Shown here: piece after piece, positions 26,422-36,407 of the stretch
Position numbering within the stretch: position 1 is the first letter of the stretch
How the letters are laid out: every line of letters begins with the position of its first letter
DNA from: Candidatus Symbiopectobacterium sp. 'North America'
Lineage (GTDB): Bacteria; Pseudomonadota; Gammaproteobacteria; Enterobacterales; Enterobacteriaceae
Assembly: GCF_015762685.1 (NCBI RefSeq)
Contig: NZ_PEHF01000011.1
Span: forward strand, 1 to 60,699
Direction: 5' to 3'
DNA: 60,699 bases
Made by a program: the position numbers and the translations under genes
The notes under the pieces: generated by a model
What the model was told of the DNA's origin: nothing
The model's database searches: none
The model's input: only the letters and a program-made list of their open reading frames with translations

Positions 26422-28106
26422 ATGAGTGATATCGCACTGACCGTGAGTATGCTGGCGTTAGTAGCAGTATTGGGATTGTGGATAGGCAATTGGCGTATCT
26501 ACGGCGTTGGGTTGGGCATTGGCGGCGTGCTGTTTGGTGGCATTGTTGTGGGGCATTTTGCCCAATATTTCCAGTTCACCCTCAACAACGACATGCTGCA
26601 CTTCATTCAGGAGTTTGGGCTTATCCTGTTTGTCTACACCATCGGCATTCAAGTGGGTCCCGGCTTCTTCTCTTCATTACGCGTTTCCGGCCTGCGGCTA
26701 AACGGCTTCGCGCTTCTGACCGTGCTGTTGGGCTGTATTGTCACCATCATCATTCATAAGCTGTTTGCCGTTCCATTGCCGATTATTCTGGGGATTTTCT
26801 CCGGTGCGGTGACTAACACGCCATCTCTGGGAGCCGGGCAGCAGATCCTGACCGATTTAGGCTCTAATCCGACGCAGGTCACCCTGATGGGCACGGGTTA
26901 TGCGGTGGCTTATCCGCTAGGCATCTGCGGCATTTTGCTAGTGATGTGGCTGCTGCGCGTGGGGTTTCGCATCATGGTTGAGGCGGAAGCCAGGCAGTTC
27001 GATAATAGCAACGGCCATCACCATGAGCAGTTGCAAACCATGAACATCAAGGTGAACAACCCGAATTTGCAGGGGTTGGCCATTCAGGATGTGCCGATGC
27101 TCAATAGCGATGCGATTGTCTGTTCCCGCCTGAAACGCGGCGATACGCTGATGGTGCCCGCACCTGCCACCTTGATTCAATTGGGCGATTATCTGCATCT
27201 GGTGGGAGCCCGGCATGATTTGGATCAGGCTCGCCTGGTGATGGGCGATAAGGTTGATACGTCTCTCTCCACGCGTGGTACGGATCTGCACGTTGAGCGT
27301 GTGGTCGTGACTCATAACAAGGTGCTTGGGCGAAAAATTCGTGAGTTGAACCTGAAGCAGAACTATGACGTGGTGATCTCACGGCTCAACCATGCCGGTG
27401 TTGAATTGGTCGCCAGCAATAATGCCACCTTGCAGTTTGGCGATATTCTTAACCTGGTGGGACGCAAGGCGGCCATCGATGCGGTAGCGGATATTGTTGG
27501 CAACGCCCAACAGAAGCTACAGCAGGTACAAATGCTGCCGGTATTCATCGGCATTGGCCTTGGCGTGCTGGTAGGCTCAGTGCCCCTGTTTATTCCCGGT
27601 TTCCCCGTCGCTCTGCGGCTTGGATTAGCCGGGGGCCTTTGGTGGTGGCTCTAATCCTTGGGCGAATCGGTGGCATTGGGAAGCTCTACTGGTTTATGCC
27701 GCCCAGTGCGAACCTGGCGTTGCGCGAATTGGGCATTGTGCTGTTTCTTTCCGTGGTGGGACTAAAATCGGGCGGTGATTTTTTTGATACCCTGCTGTAC
27801 GGCGAAGGTATCTGGTGGGTAGCCTACGGCGCGTGTATCACTATCATCCCACTGTTAATTGTTGGCGTGTTGGCACGAACGCTCGGAAAAATGAATTACC
27901 TGACGTTGTGTGGGATGTTGGCAGGCTCAATGACGGACCCGCCTGCGCTCGCCTTCGCCAACGGGTTGCACGCCAGCAGCGGGGCCGCCGCGCTCTCGTA
28001 TGCGACGGTTTATCCTCTGGCGATGTTTCTGCGCATCATGTCCCCTCAACTGCTGGCGGTATTATTTACTGGGTTATTATCTTATTTCGCGCATCACTTT
28101 TTCTAA
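26422..28106 (+). pseudogene. yidE: YidE, AspT/YidE/YbjL-family transporter, one frameshift
   Basis: A membrane protein of the AAE transporter family: five hydrophobic segments, two cytosolic TrkA-C domains (about residues 195-285 and 290-375, including [17 protein letters not shown] and [19 protein letters not shown]), then a second block of helices ending [24 protein letters not shown]. It matches E. coli YidE throughout. One base is missing near 27632-27636: LGLAGG should be followed by [13 protein letters not shown], but the frame shifts into TAA at 27652-27654. The final 155 residues are intact in the new frame. Gene order yidQ-ibpA-ibpB-yidE is that of E. coli. Confidence 0.9.
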
Positions 28107-28130
28107 TAACTTAATTTCCATTTATTACCC

Positions 28131-28152
28131 CGTGACTGATCACGCTTTTTTT
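28131..28152 (+). terminator. Terminator after yidE
   Basis: CGTGA and TCACG flank a CTGA tetraloop and are followed by CTTTTTTT. Confidence 0.7.
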
Positions 28153-28492
28153 CAGAACACATCATGATAAATGAAAAATATATTTAAACTATTAAATCTT
28201 TTTAGTAAGTAAAACAATGATCATTCAACTGCCGTTTGCTCTATTGTTCTACGTTAATCATACGATTTGATGGGGCGAGAAAAATACCCTGACCAATTGT
28301 TTTCTCGCCTTTTTTTCTGCTACTGATGTATCCGCTTTACAAAATATCCTTATTACCGAATTAGAATGACAATCAAGAGAATAAGATATTGGTAATCGGG
28401 GTGATGAAGGAAGAATAACGAAACACCGCTCCTCCGCACTTTATTGGGTGGAAAAAATGAATTCCGTTTTAATCTTCTAGCGTGGTGTTTTT
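28153..28492. promoter_or_regulatory. AT-rich intergenic region with a second terminator
   Basis: No coding frame is supported. A hairpin at 28274-28317 (GGCGAGAAAA / TTTTCTCGCC followed by seven T) ends a transcript of unknown origin, possibly a small RNA starting in the AT-rich stretch 28160-28260. The remainder probably contains the promoter of the dicarboxylate transporter. Confidence 0.5.
28274..28317 (+). terminator. Strong orphan rho-independent terminator
   Basis: A 10-bp stem GGCGAGAAAA / TTTTCTCGCC with a 14-nt loop is followed by a T7 run, 120 bp beyond the yidE terminator and with no annotated gene directly upstream. Confidence 0.75.
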
Positions 28493-29905
28493 ATGTCTGC
28501 AAACAGTAGCAGGTTAGTTAAGCTCCTCATCATTATCGGTATTGCTGTCGCGTTATGGTTATTACCCGTGCCGGAGGGCGTCAAGCCTGATGCCTGGCAT
28601 CTAATGGCTATCTTCATTGCCACCGTTATTGGTCTTATCCTCTCTCCGTATCCCCTCGGTGCCATGGCGATGTTCAGTTTGACGTCCGTGGCGATCCTTG
28701 GTTTGCTCTCGATTAAAGACGTATTGGCCGGGTTTAGCGATCCTACCATCTGGATGATCGCCTGTGCCTTCTTTATCTCGCGCGGCTTTATCAAAACCGG
28801 TTTTGGGCGCCGCATCGGTTTGCTGTTCATCAGCAAACTGGGTAACAGCTTGCTCGACTTGGCTTATGGTTTGGTGTTCACTGACCTGTTGTTTGCTCCG
28901 GCTATGCCTTCCACCTCGGCGCGCTGTGGCGGGATCATCACTCCGCTGTTCCGCTCTATCTCCGAGGTCTATGATTCTACGCCGGAGAAAGGCACCCAGC
29001 GCCGTATCGGGCCGTTTCTGGTGTAGTCCATTTTCCAGTGTAACGCCATTACTTCAGCCATGTTCATGACCTCCATGGCCGGTAACCCGATGGTGGCGAA
29101 ACTGGCGGCGCAGCTCGGTATTCACATCAGCTGGACCGATTGGGCGCTGGCTACGCTGGTGCCGCGTATCCTGTCTCTGGCACTGAGCCCCTATCTCATC
29201 TATCGCTTCTATCCGCCTGAATTGAAACAGACCACGGAAATGCGTGCCATTGCCGTGGAGCGTTTGCGTGAGATGGGGCGCATGACGCGCGATGAATGGG
29301 TGGTATTAGGTGTATTCCTTGGCCTGGTCACCTTTTGGGTGTTGGGCTCCACGCTGAATATCGATGCGACCTTGACCGCGCTAGCGGGGCTGAGCGTGCT
29401 GCTGCTGAGCCGTGCGCTGAGCTGGGATGACGTGGTTGGCGAGAAAGAAGCCTGGCATACCGTGGTATGGTTCGCCGTGCTGATGACCCTGGCAGGGCAA
29501 TTGAACAAAATGGGGCTGATTGCCTGGTTAGGTCAACTGGCAGGCAACGCTGTCAGCGGATTCCATTGGTTGCCGATGCTTGGCATCCTGCTGCTGGTTT
29601 ACTACTACAGCCACTACCTGATGGCGAGTGCGATTGCCCATATCAGCGCCATGTATGCCATCTTCGTTTCCATTGCCTTAGCGGCAGGCGCACCGCCGAT
29701 GCTGACCGTGCTGGCATTTGGTATCTTCAGTAACCTGTTCATGTCCACCACGCACTACTCAAGCGGTCCGGCACCGATCCTGTTTGGATGTGGTTATATG
29801 CTGCTGGCAACCTGGTGGAAAATTGGCTTCTTTATCAGCCTGGTCGTGATTCCTATCTGGCTGGGTATTGGCGGCATGTGGTGGAAGGTATTGGGATTCT
29901 GGTAA
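28493..29905 (+). pseudogene. DASS-family anion (dicarboxylate/citrate-type) symporter, in-frame TAG
   Basis: A sodium-coupled divalent-anion transporter of the DASS/CitT-like family, about 470 codons and 11-12 membrane segments. Recognisable pieces: MPSTSARCGGIITPLFRSIS (substrate-site SxT-type motif), FMTSMAGNPM, and near the end FMSTTHYSSGPAPILFGCGY. A single TAG at 29024-29026 interrupts it; homologues carry Lys at that point (FLxKSxxQxNxITSAMF), so AAG to TAG is likely. Everything else is intact. The adjacent sensor kinase/response regulator pair is the DpiBA/DcuSR type that usually controls such transporters. Confidence 0.85.
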
Positions 29906-30018
29906 TCCCCGTCAGACTGCGATTTTCATTGCCCCGTAGCGCGGGGCAATAACGCAGGACGATAAATACGGCAAAACAGGTTAAGATAAGGATATCCAAG
30001 GTGATTCCGGAGCAAGAC

Positions 30019-31623
30019 ATGAGCAGGACAAAAGCACCGATGAAGCTGGGAACATCCGTTTTTCTGATGGTCTCTGTCGTGCTAGGAGCAGTGTTGCTGG
30101 TGGTCTACGCTCTGCTGTTTTTCCGCATTAACCAACTCTCCGAAGACAGCCTGCGCAACAAGGCGTTTGCCATTGCGCGCACCTTTGCCGCTTCTCCGGT
30201 GGTGATTGATGAGTTGCAAGGATTGGGTAACCCCGAAGCGGTGCAGCGCGCCGCCGAGACCATCACGCACCGCAATCAGCTGCTGTTTGTCACCGTGACT
30301 GACATGGACACGGTGCGACATACTCACCCGGAACGGGAGCGTATCGGTGAACATTTTGCCGGGCACGACATTTATCCTGCGCTGTTTGGGCTGGAAAATA
30401 CCTCGATCAACCGTGGTACGCTGGACCCGGCGCTGCGGGTGTTTACACCGGTTTTTAATAATGATGGCAAGCAGGTCGGCGTTGTGGCGTTAGGGATTGC
30501 GCTGACCAGCGTGCAGAAAGTGATCAGTGAAAACCGCTGGATGATCCTCTGGGCGTTGCTGGCCGGGGCGTTGGTTGACGGACTCGGAACGCTGGTGCTG
30601 GTGAAAATCCACAAGCGCATCATGCTGGGGTTTGAACCCTATGAGATTTCCAATCTGTTTGAGCAGCGCAACGCCATGCTGAAACAGATTAAGGAAGGGG
30701 TGATTGCCGTGGATGACAGCGGCCGTATTACGGTGATTAACGATGAAGCGCGCAGGCTGTTACGACAGGGCAATATGGCGGCCAATGCGTCGGCAGAAAC
30801 CATCAGCGAGCAGTGGATGGAGTACCTTCGCCTCAGGCAAGTGCTGGAAAGAGGTATCGCTCAGCGTGATGAAGAGATCAATATCAACGGCAATTTGCTG
30901 CTGACTAATACCGTGCCAGTGACGGTGAAAGGTAACGTGATTGGTGCTATCGCCACGTTCCGCGACAAGACTGAAATTGGCCAGTTGTTGCAGCGCTTGG
31001 CGGGGATGTCCTATTACGCCGATGCGCTACGGGCACAGTCCCACGAGTTTATGAACAAGCTGCATGTGATTTTGGGCATGCTCCATTTGAAATACTACTC
31101 GCAGTTGGAAGACTATATTTTAAAAACGGCGAACAACTATCAGGCAGAAATTGGCTCGATTATTCGCAAGGTGAAATCGCCAGTGATTGCCGGGTTCTTA
31201 CTGGGTAAAATCAACCGGGCGCGCGATCTTGGCATACAACTGTCGATAACCGAAGAGAGCCTGTTGCCTGAAACCGACGATATGGATGCCACCAATGAGT
31301 TGATCACCGTTTTGGGCAACCTGATTGAGAATGCCATGGATGCAATGAGTAACATGGAAAACGGAGAAATCAGCGTGAGTTTCCATCATCAGGATGGGCG
31401 CTTGCACTGCATCGTGGGCGATGATGGCCCCGGTATTACACTGGAAAATCAGCACCGTATTTATGAACAAGGATTCTCCACCAAGGGATCCGGGCGCGGA
31501 ATCGGTCTTTACCTGACCAAGCAAAGCCTGGAAAAAGTGGGCGGCAGTATCGATTTTGAGTCGGAACCTGAGGTGTATACCCAGTTTTTCGTGAATATCC
31601 CTTATCAAGCCAAGGCTGTTTAA
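30019..31623 (+). CDS. DcuS/DpiB/CitA-type sensor histidine kinase
   Basis: An intact 534-residue membrane sensor for C4-dicarboxylates or citrate. ATG 30019 is chosen because CCGGAGCAAGAC precedes it. Order: TM1 (SVFLMVSVVLGAVLLVVYALLF), periplasmic PAS-like CitA domain (to about residue 170, with RTFAASPVV and VFTPVFNNDGKQVGVVALG), TM2 (WMILWALLAGALVDGLGTLVLV), cytosolic PAS, the H-box HEFMNKLHVILGML with the phospho-His in SHEF, and HATPase boxes N (NLIENAMDAM), G1 (DDGPGI) and G2 (GSGRGIGLYL). Co-transcribed with the regulator 2 bp downstream; the expected target is the adjacent DASS or 2HCT transporter. Confidence 0.9.
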   Translation: MSRTKAPMKLGTSVFLMVSVVLGAVLLVVYALLFFRINQLSEDSLRNKAFAIARTFAASPVVIDELQGLGNPEAVQRAAETITHRNQLLFVTVTDMDTVRHTHPERERIGEHFAGHDIYPALFGLENTSINRGTLDPALRVFTPVFNNDGKQVGVVALGIALTSVQKVISENRWMILWALLAGALVDGLGTLVLVKIHKRIMLGFEPYEISNLFEQRNAMLKQIKEGVIAVDDSGRITVINDEARRLLRQGNMAANASAETISEQWMEYLRLRQVLERGIAQRDEEININGNLLLTNTVPVTVKGNVIGAIATFRDKTEIGQLLQRLAGMSYYADALRAQSHEFMNKLHVILGMLHLKYYSQLEDYILKTANNYQAEIGSIIRKVKSPVIAGFLLGKINRARDLGIQLSITEESLLPETDDMDATNELITVLGNLIENAMDAMSNMENGEISVSFHHQDGRLHCIVGDDGPGITLENQHRIYEQGFSTKGSGRGIGLYLTKQSLEKVGGSIDFESEPEVYTQFFVNIPYQAKAV

Positions 31624-31625
31624 CC

Positions 31626-32348
31626 ATGATAAATGTACTGATTGTTGATGACGATGCCATGGTTGCAGAACTTAACCGTTCCTATCTGAGCCAGGTGCCC
31701 GGTTTCAACTGTTATGCAATGGTGCCAACCTTACAGCAGGCGCGAAATTTACTGATGCAGCCAGACTCTGAGATCGATCTGGTGCTGCTCGATATCTATA
31801 TGCAGCAGGATGACGGGTTGGATCTGCTGCCGACCATTCGTGAGTTCAGCGAACCAACGGACGTGATTATCATCTCCTCCGCCAGTGATGTGTACACCAT
31901 TAAGAAAGCACTGCACTATGGCGTGGTTGATTATCTGATCAAACCGTTCCAGTTCTCTCGCTTTGAACAGGCGCTGACCGCCTATCGCGAAGAAGCAAAC
32001 CTGCTGAAACATCGAGAATTTGTTGCTCAGTCGGATATTGATAGCCTGATTCGTCGCACCAGCGGCGGTGTGGCCGGCGAGCGTAAAAAACTGCCGAAAG
32101 GGCTGACCAGCCTGACGCTACGCACCATCTGTGAATGGATTGAAGGTAACCAAGGGGCTGAATTTTCCACGGAAATGCTGGCAAACGCGATTGGCATCTC
32201 TCGCGTATCATGTCGTAAGTATCTGATATATCTTGCTGATACCAATATTCTCGCCACCAATATCCTCTACGGATCGACTGGTCGCCCTGTGTACCTTTAC
32301 CGCCTGCTGCCCGAGAAGCAAGACGCGCTGCGCCAGTATTGCGAGTAG
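31626..32348 (+). CDS. DpiA/DcuR/CitB-type response regulator
   Basis: An intact 240-residue regulator pairing with the upstream kinase. The receiver domain shows Asp8-Asp10, phospho-acceptor Asp56 (LVLLDIYM), Ser84/Ser85 and Lys106 (LIKPFQF). The C-terminal DNA-binding helix-turn-helix is LANAIGISRVSCRKYLIYLAD. The final 30 codons (NILYG...RQYCE) recur in altered form at 35504-35596, including an identical 23-bp stretch at 32319-32341. A hairpin with one G-U pair (CATCGCGCTATCG / CGATAGTGCGATG, 32363-32394) follows the stop. Confidence 0.9.
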   Translation: MINVLIVDDDAMVAELNRSYLSQVPGFNCYAMVPTLQQARNLLMQPDSEIDLVLLDIYMQQDDGLDLLPTIREFSEPTDVIIISSASDVYTIKKALHYGVVDYLIKPFQFSRFEQALTAYREEANLLKHREFVAQSDIDSLIRRTSGGVAGERKKLPKGLTSLTLRTICEWIEGNQGAEFSTEMLANAIGISRVSCRKYLIYLADTNILATNILYGSTGRPVYLYRLLPEKQDALRQYCE

Positions 32349-32649
32349 TATGCTGTTTCTCTCATCGCGCTATCGTATAGGCGATAGTGCGATGTTGTTA
32401 CCATCATGTTCTTTCTATTTTATCCGCACATTATCATCGGTTTGGTCTTGGTATCTCCATACAGTCTTCTCCCTTTTTCGTATTTCAATCAAGACTCAAT
32501 AAAGAAGTATTTTCTATAAAAAAATAATCACCGGTGATGCTAAGTTGACTCAGTAGTTGCTAAAGCTAATTCGTTTTTCAGAATCTGGTTTTGTGCAGTG
32601 ACTATACGTTAAATATAGTGTAAGAAAATATAATAGTAGATGAGTATGG
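32349..32649. other. AT-rich junction after the response regulator
   Basis: No gene is seen. A 13-bp-stem hairpin at 32363-32394 probably ends the kinase/regulator transcript. From about 32450 the composition turns strongly AT-rich and stays so to about 35500, marking the left part of a likely acquired segment. Confidence 0.5.
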
Positions 32650-33342
32650 ATGCGCTCTGACCTCAAGCTGTATGGCCTATTTGTCGGTTTAAATGTGACC
32701 ATAATGGTAACCTGCGATACGCTTGTATATAAGGTTTACGAAATAGCTGATTTTAAAATAACAGCAAGCGGCATTATTTTTTCGTTTTGCTTTTTGTTTT
32801 CAACGCTTCTTACTGAGGTTTATGGATACAGACTGGCTGTCCGCTCTATATGGATCATGGTTTTTTGTCAGTCGTTATATGTCATTTTATTAAATATAAA
32901 TGCATTGATTCAAATTAATAATAATGATATCTCAAAGCACTACTACGGGCTTTATCATGACTTTTGGCGAGTAATGATAGGATCGTGGCTTTCAGTCCCT
33001 ATTTCTTATTTTATAAACGGCTTCATTATATCTAAAATGAAAGTGATATTCTCCGGCCAATGGTTTTTTGTCCGTTATGTTCTCGGTTCAATGTGCACTC
33101 AAGCTGCATTATTGCTGACATCTTATCCTATTAGCCTCTCTGGCAAGTATTCTTTTGATGAGTTAGTAAATATAATATCCACCACATGGAGTTATAAGGT
33201 GATTATTTCTATTTTGTTATTGCCTTTGGCAATATATTTGGTAGGGTTAGTGAAGAAAGTAGAAAAAATAAATCATTTTGATTTTAAAATATCATACAAC
33301 CCATTTAATGTTTATGGTGCTCAAAAAGATAAGGAAGATTAA
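32650..33342 (+). CDS. VUT-family membrane protein (YhhQ-like queuosine-precursor transporter family)
   Basis: A 230-residue protein with about six hydrophobic segments. FSFCFLFSTLLTEVYGYRLAVRSIWIM is the hallmark of the VUT family (members such as YhhQ import 7-deazaguanine precursors); RYVLGSMCTQAALLLTSYPI matches the second conserved helix pair. Low GC and many AT-ending codons contrast with flanking core genes. The next gene, a metallophosphoesterase, starts at the base after its stop, so they form one operon. Transport of a modified purine or related nucleobase is plausible but not shown. Confidence 0.75.
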   Translation: MRSDLKLYGLFVGLNVTIMVTCDTLVYKVYEIADFKITASGIIFSFCFLFSTLLTEVYGYRLAVRSIWIMVFCQSLYVILLNINALIQINNNDISKHYYGLYHDFWRVMIGSWLSVPISYFINGFIISKMKVIFSGQWFFVRYVLGSMCTQAALLLTSYPISLSGKYSFDELVNIISTTWSYKVIISILLLPLAIYLVGLVKKVEKINHFDFKISYNPFNVYGAQKDKED

Positions 33343-34077
33343 GTGCGAGTTTTACACATCACCGATACACATCTTTTTTCAAATGAAAGTAGCGTGCAGG
33401 CAAAAGTTCACTATGAAGGTTTTATAAATTCCATCAGTTATTTTAATGAAAATAGAAGAATATTTAATGTTGATCATATCATTGTCACAGGAGATATTTC
33501 TCATGATGGCGGCACATTAAGCTATAAACTGTTTTTTAAAAATATGGATAAGCTGAGTCTTCCTCATGCTGTTTTGCCCGGAAACCACGATGATATAGGG
33601 AATTTAGATGTTGCAATCAAAGTTGCCAAGAATGCAGTGACTGTAGAACAGCTATCTAGTGCATCATGGGCGTTATTTGGCTTAAACAGTGTTGTACCGG
33701 GGGAAGACTATGGGGTAATAAGAAAAGAGACATTGTATAAGCTGCGGGAGGGTTTAAAAGGCACGGCATGTGAGAATATTGCAATTTTCTTACATCATCA
33801 TCTGATACCTGTTGGTACACCATTAGTTGATGTCTGTAAACTGGTGAATGCCGATGATTTGCTTAATATTTGTCATAATGGCCGAGTAAGATTTATCGGT
33901 ACGGGTCATGTTCATACTTTGTTTCAGCGTAAGATAAATAACATTTTGATTTCTGTATCTCCTGCACTCTGCTCTCAGTAAGTAAATGGGACATCAACTG
34001 TCAATATTGTGAATAATTCTGGTTTCAGTATTATCGATTTTTATGAAAATGTATTTATAGAAACTCATTTTATTTAA
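33343..34077 (+). pseudogene. CpdA-like metallophosphoesterase, late in-frame TAA
   Basis: A calcineurin-type phosphodiesterase starting with GTG immediately after the VUT gene. All metal-site motifs are visible: ITDTHLF (D-x-H), VTGDISHDG (GD), LPGNHDD (GNHD), FLHHHL and GTGHVHT. The closest known members act on cyclic AMP or related phosphodiesters. TAA at 33979-33981 follows SPALCSQ; the same frame continues VNGTSTVNIVNNSGFSIIDFY to TAA at 34075-34077, so about 31 residues are cut off. Because all catalytic motifs precede the stop, a truncated active enzyme cannot be excluded. Confidence 0.75.
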
Positions 34078-34083
34078 TAATGG

Positions 34084-34536
34084 TTAATGTCGGTGTACCT
34101 CTTTCTTTTTTTGTAAATTTGGGGTGGAAAGATATTCAGCGATCTCTCTGCCTTTTTTAAATTCGGTATGATAGGCTATTCTTGAGGCATCCATGACATC
34201 TGTGCAGTTTACAGTTTCGCGATCTTTGATAAATTATTGACCAGTGATAGTGATTTTTTTCCCTTTGCTGGTTAATGTCCATATATCCATTCTACTTTCT
34301 TTACTAATATAAAATTTATCGCTATTTATTTTTCTAATCGCTTCAATCTCAGCGATAAGCGCTATATCTCTTGGGTTTACCTGTCGTAGAAAGTCACCGT
34401 CTTTTAGTTGCGCCCAATTCTTTTTTACAAAAGTATGAGTGCCATACTCTTTAAAAACCCAGTTTATTTCAGTTGTATAGTTAATTGTTCTATCAAGCGT
34501 ATAAATTAAGGCCGGAGAGAAAACACGCTTGATTTT
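34084..34536 (-). pseudogene. Fragment of an unrecognised AT-rich gene
   Basis: A minus-strand frame of 150 codons without a start codon: it opens after a stop at 34537-34539 (KIKRVFSPALIYTLDRTI), contains one internal TAA at 34234-34236 (ITITGQ then FIKDRETVNCTDVMDAS) and ends at TAA 34084-34086 (LQKKKEVHRH). Sequence is protein-like (WAQLKDGDFLRQVNPRDIALIAEIEAIRKI), so it is a decayed 3' part of a real gene. I do not recognise the family. It reads towards the phosphoesterase. Confidence 0.55.
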
Positions 34537-34564
34537 TTATTATGAATAATAAATAAAATCCCAT

Positions 34565-35218
34565 TCATTTTAACCTGTTTATTTTGTTAAGTAATACGCC
34601 GATGATGACATATTCGGTACATTCAGTAATGTTAATCTCTGACTCTAAGGAAATATTGCAGAACTGAAACCCATTAACACGAATAAAAACGCGGCGAAAG
34701 CATATGGGATATTCTTTGATTTTTACTAATACGATATCGCCATCACAAACATTTTCATTAGCTGATACAATGCAGATGATTCCTCTTTCAAACTCCGGTG
34801 ATAGCGCATTGTTTGATATTTCTATGGAAAATAAAGAATCATCTTGCAGATTATCAATCTTCTGTGGAGTATGTTTTTGTAGCAAAGAAGGTCTTAGCGA
34901 GATATCCATCTATTTCATCATATCTTATCAAGGGTAATGATTTTACTTTTCCATGATAGCTGGATTCTTCTGAAAGATTGTTGTCAGTTAAATCCCATAT
35001 GCTTACTTGAAAGAAATCGGCTATTGAAGACAGTGTCATAATTGTTGGTTTGCCATGCCCCTTCTTAAGGTTGTTAATGGTCGCAATGCCAACTCCTGTT
35101 CGATCGCTGATTGATTGTGTATCTGTATTTTTAGTGACATCAAATAATTTAATTTTTTACTAATATTTTTCAGATGATTATCTATTTATTCTTCAGCAAT
35201 ATCATTTTTTGATTGCAT
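34565..35218 (-). pseudogene. XRE helix-turn-helix/S24-like repressor, stop and frameshift
   Basis: A phage- or plasmid-type repressor. The frame starts with ATG at 35216-35218 (MQSKNDIAEE), meets TAA at codon 11, then runs LKNISKKLNYLMSLKNTDT and the HTH SISDRTGVGIATINNLKKG. It shifts frame near 34860 (KTYSTED versus QKHTPQKIDNL) and ends with a LexA/S24-like domain (NNALSPEFERGIICIVSANENVCDGDIVLVKI) in which the usual catalytic GDSM serine is replaced by NNAL. Such a regulator suggests the AT-rich segment came from a mobile element. No integrase is visible. Confidence 0.7.
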
Positions 35219-35503
35219 TATAATATTAGTGTTGATGATATATTATCCAAGAGGGTATTATCATAACATCGTAATTTATTATAACTAGGTTTGCTAGTTG
35301 AATTACACCTGATTTTTGGTATTCAGCACCAGGGATGTTTTTTTGAAAAATACCTTATAGTTACAATTAAATAGATGTGAATATAATATTTTAGTCAGAT
35401 AAAATGAAACGCTTTGCTATTTAGTGTTTACGTGTGCGAATTAATCGCTTTCTTATGTGTGAAAGCGTCTTTGGGATAATGTGAGGTAATCGTTTTTTCA
35501 ACC
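35219..35503. other. AT-rich non-coding stretch of the island
   Basis: I see no gene. It holds the presumptive promoter of the repressor remnant and the transition back to higher GC at about 35500. Confidence 0.45.
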
Positions 35504-35596
35504 ATGAATATTCTTTGCGGCGTTAGTGGTCAGCCAGGTTCTCTCTATCGTCTGCTGTTGGAGAAACAAGACGCGCTGCGCCAGTATTGTGAGTAA
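35504..35596 (+). pseudogene. 3'-end fragment of a CitB/DpiA-type response regulator
   Basis: About 30 codons (NILCGVSGQPGSLYRLL, then EKQDALRQYCE and TAA) align with the C-terminus of the regulator ending at 32348. A 23-bp core (35567-35589) is identical to 32319-32341 and neighbouring differences are mostly third-position. No upstream part of the gene is present. It marks the right edge of the AT-rich segment: either the displaced end of the target gene, or the last trace of a second citAB-type locus belonging to the 2HCT transporter at 36408. Confidence 0.75.
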
Positions 35597-35622
35597 TCAG
35601 TACGTTCACGTGAAATAAGAAA

Positions 35623-35668
35623 GGCCACGACAGATTGAGGCATCCCCACCGTGTCGCGGCCCTGTTTT
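35623..35668. terminator. Bidirectional hairpin between regulator fragment and VOC gene
   Basis: GGCCACGACA and TGTCGCGGCC pair over ten positions with one mismatch; TGTTTTA follows on the plus strand and TTTCTTA on the minus strand. Confidence 0.55.
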
Positions 35669-35689
35669 ATCTCAGCTTGCGTTCAACTA

Positions 35690-36073
35690 TTATGCTTCCT
35701 CTTCAAGAAAACAGACCCTGAGTCGGTGTCCATCAGGATCGAGAACGGCAAAGGAATAACCAAAGTCGAGCTGGGCTGGTTTTTGGATTACGGTGACCTG
35801 ATGCTGCGTCCCCCAGGTTTGATAAAGCGCATCAACCTCTGGTTTATCCTGCACCGTAAACACAATCTCACCCGACGGTATGTTGGCAATCTGGTTGACG
35901 TCAGGTTCTACGGTGTAGCATGACCATAGACCGAGCTTGAAGCCATTTTCAAACACAAACAGCGCAAAGGTAGGGCTTTTTTCTACGTGGTTGATGCCAA
36001 ACAGCCCAGTGTAGGCGTCAGCGCTTTTTATTACGTTACTGACATAGAGAATTGAAATATCGGCGGATAGCAT
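35690..36073 (-). CDS. VOC (glyoxalase/bleomycin-resistance fold) protein
   Basis: A 127-residue cytosolic VOC-superfamily protein with two beta-alpha-beta-beta-beta modules: SILYVSNVIKSADAYTGLFGI opens the first, and VLDPDGHRLRVCFLEEE closes the second with the common DPDGH motif and terminal metal-binding Glu. Small antibiotic-binding or dioxygenase-like roles occur in the family; a precise function cannot be assigned. Intact single gene. Confidence 0.8.
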   Translation of the reverse strand: MLSADISILYVSNVIKSADAYTGLFGINHVEKSPTFALFVFENGFKLGLWSCYTVEPDVNQIANIPSGEIVFTVQDKPEVDALYQTWGTQHQVTVIQKPAQLDFGYSFAVLDPDGHRLRVCFLEEEA

Positions 36074-36138
36074 GGCAGTCTCCTTGGTAGTAGACCACCA
36101 TGTTAATCAGGCGCAGTGACAGTTTTTGTCAGCAGCCT

Positions 36139-36391
<253 letters not shown>

Positions 36392-36407
36392 GGATAGTGG
36401 GATTTCC

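Noticed and set aside
32650..35596. Complete prophage or integrative element
   Set aside because: Only a repressor-like remnant and cargo-like genes are present; no integrase, portal, capsid or replication gene is visible.
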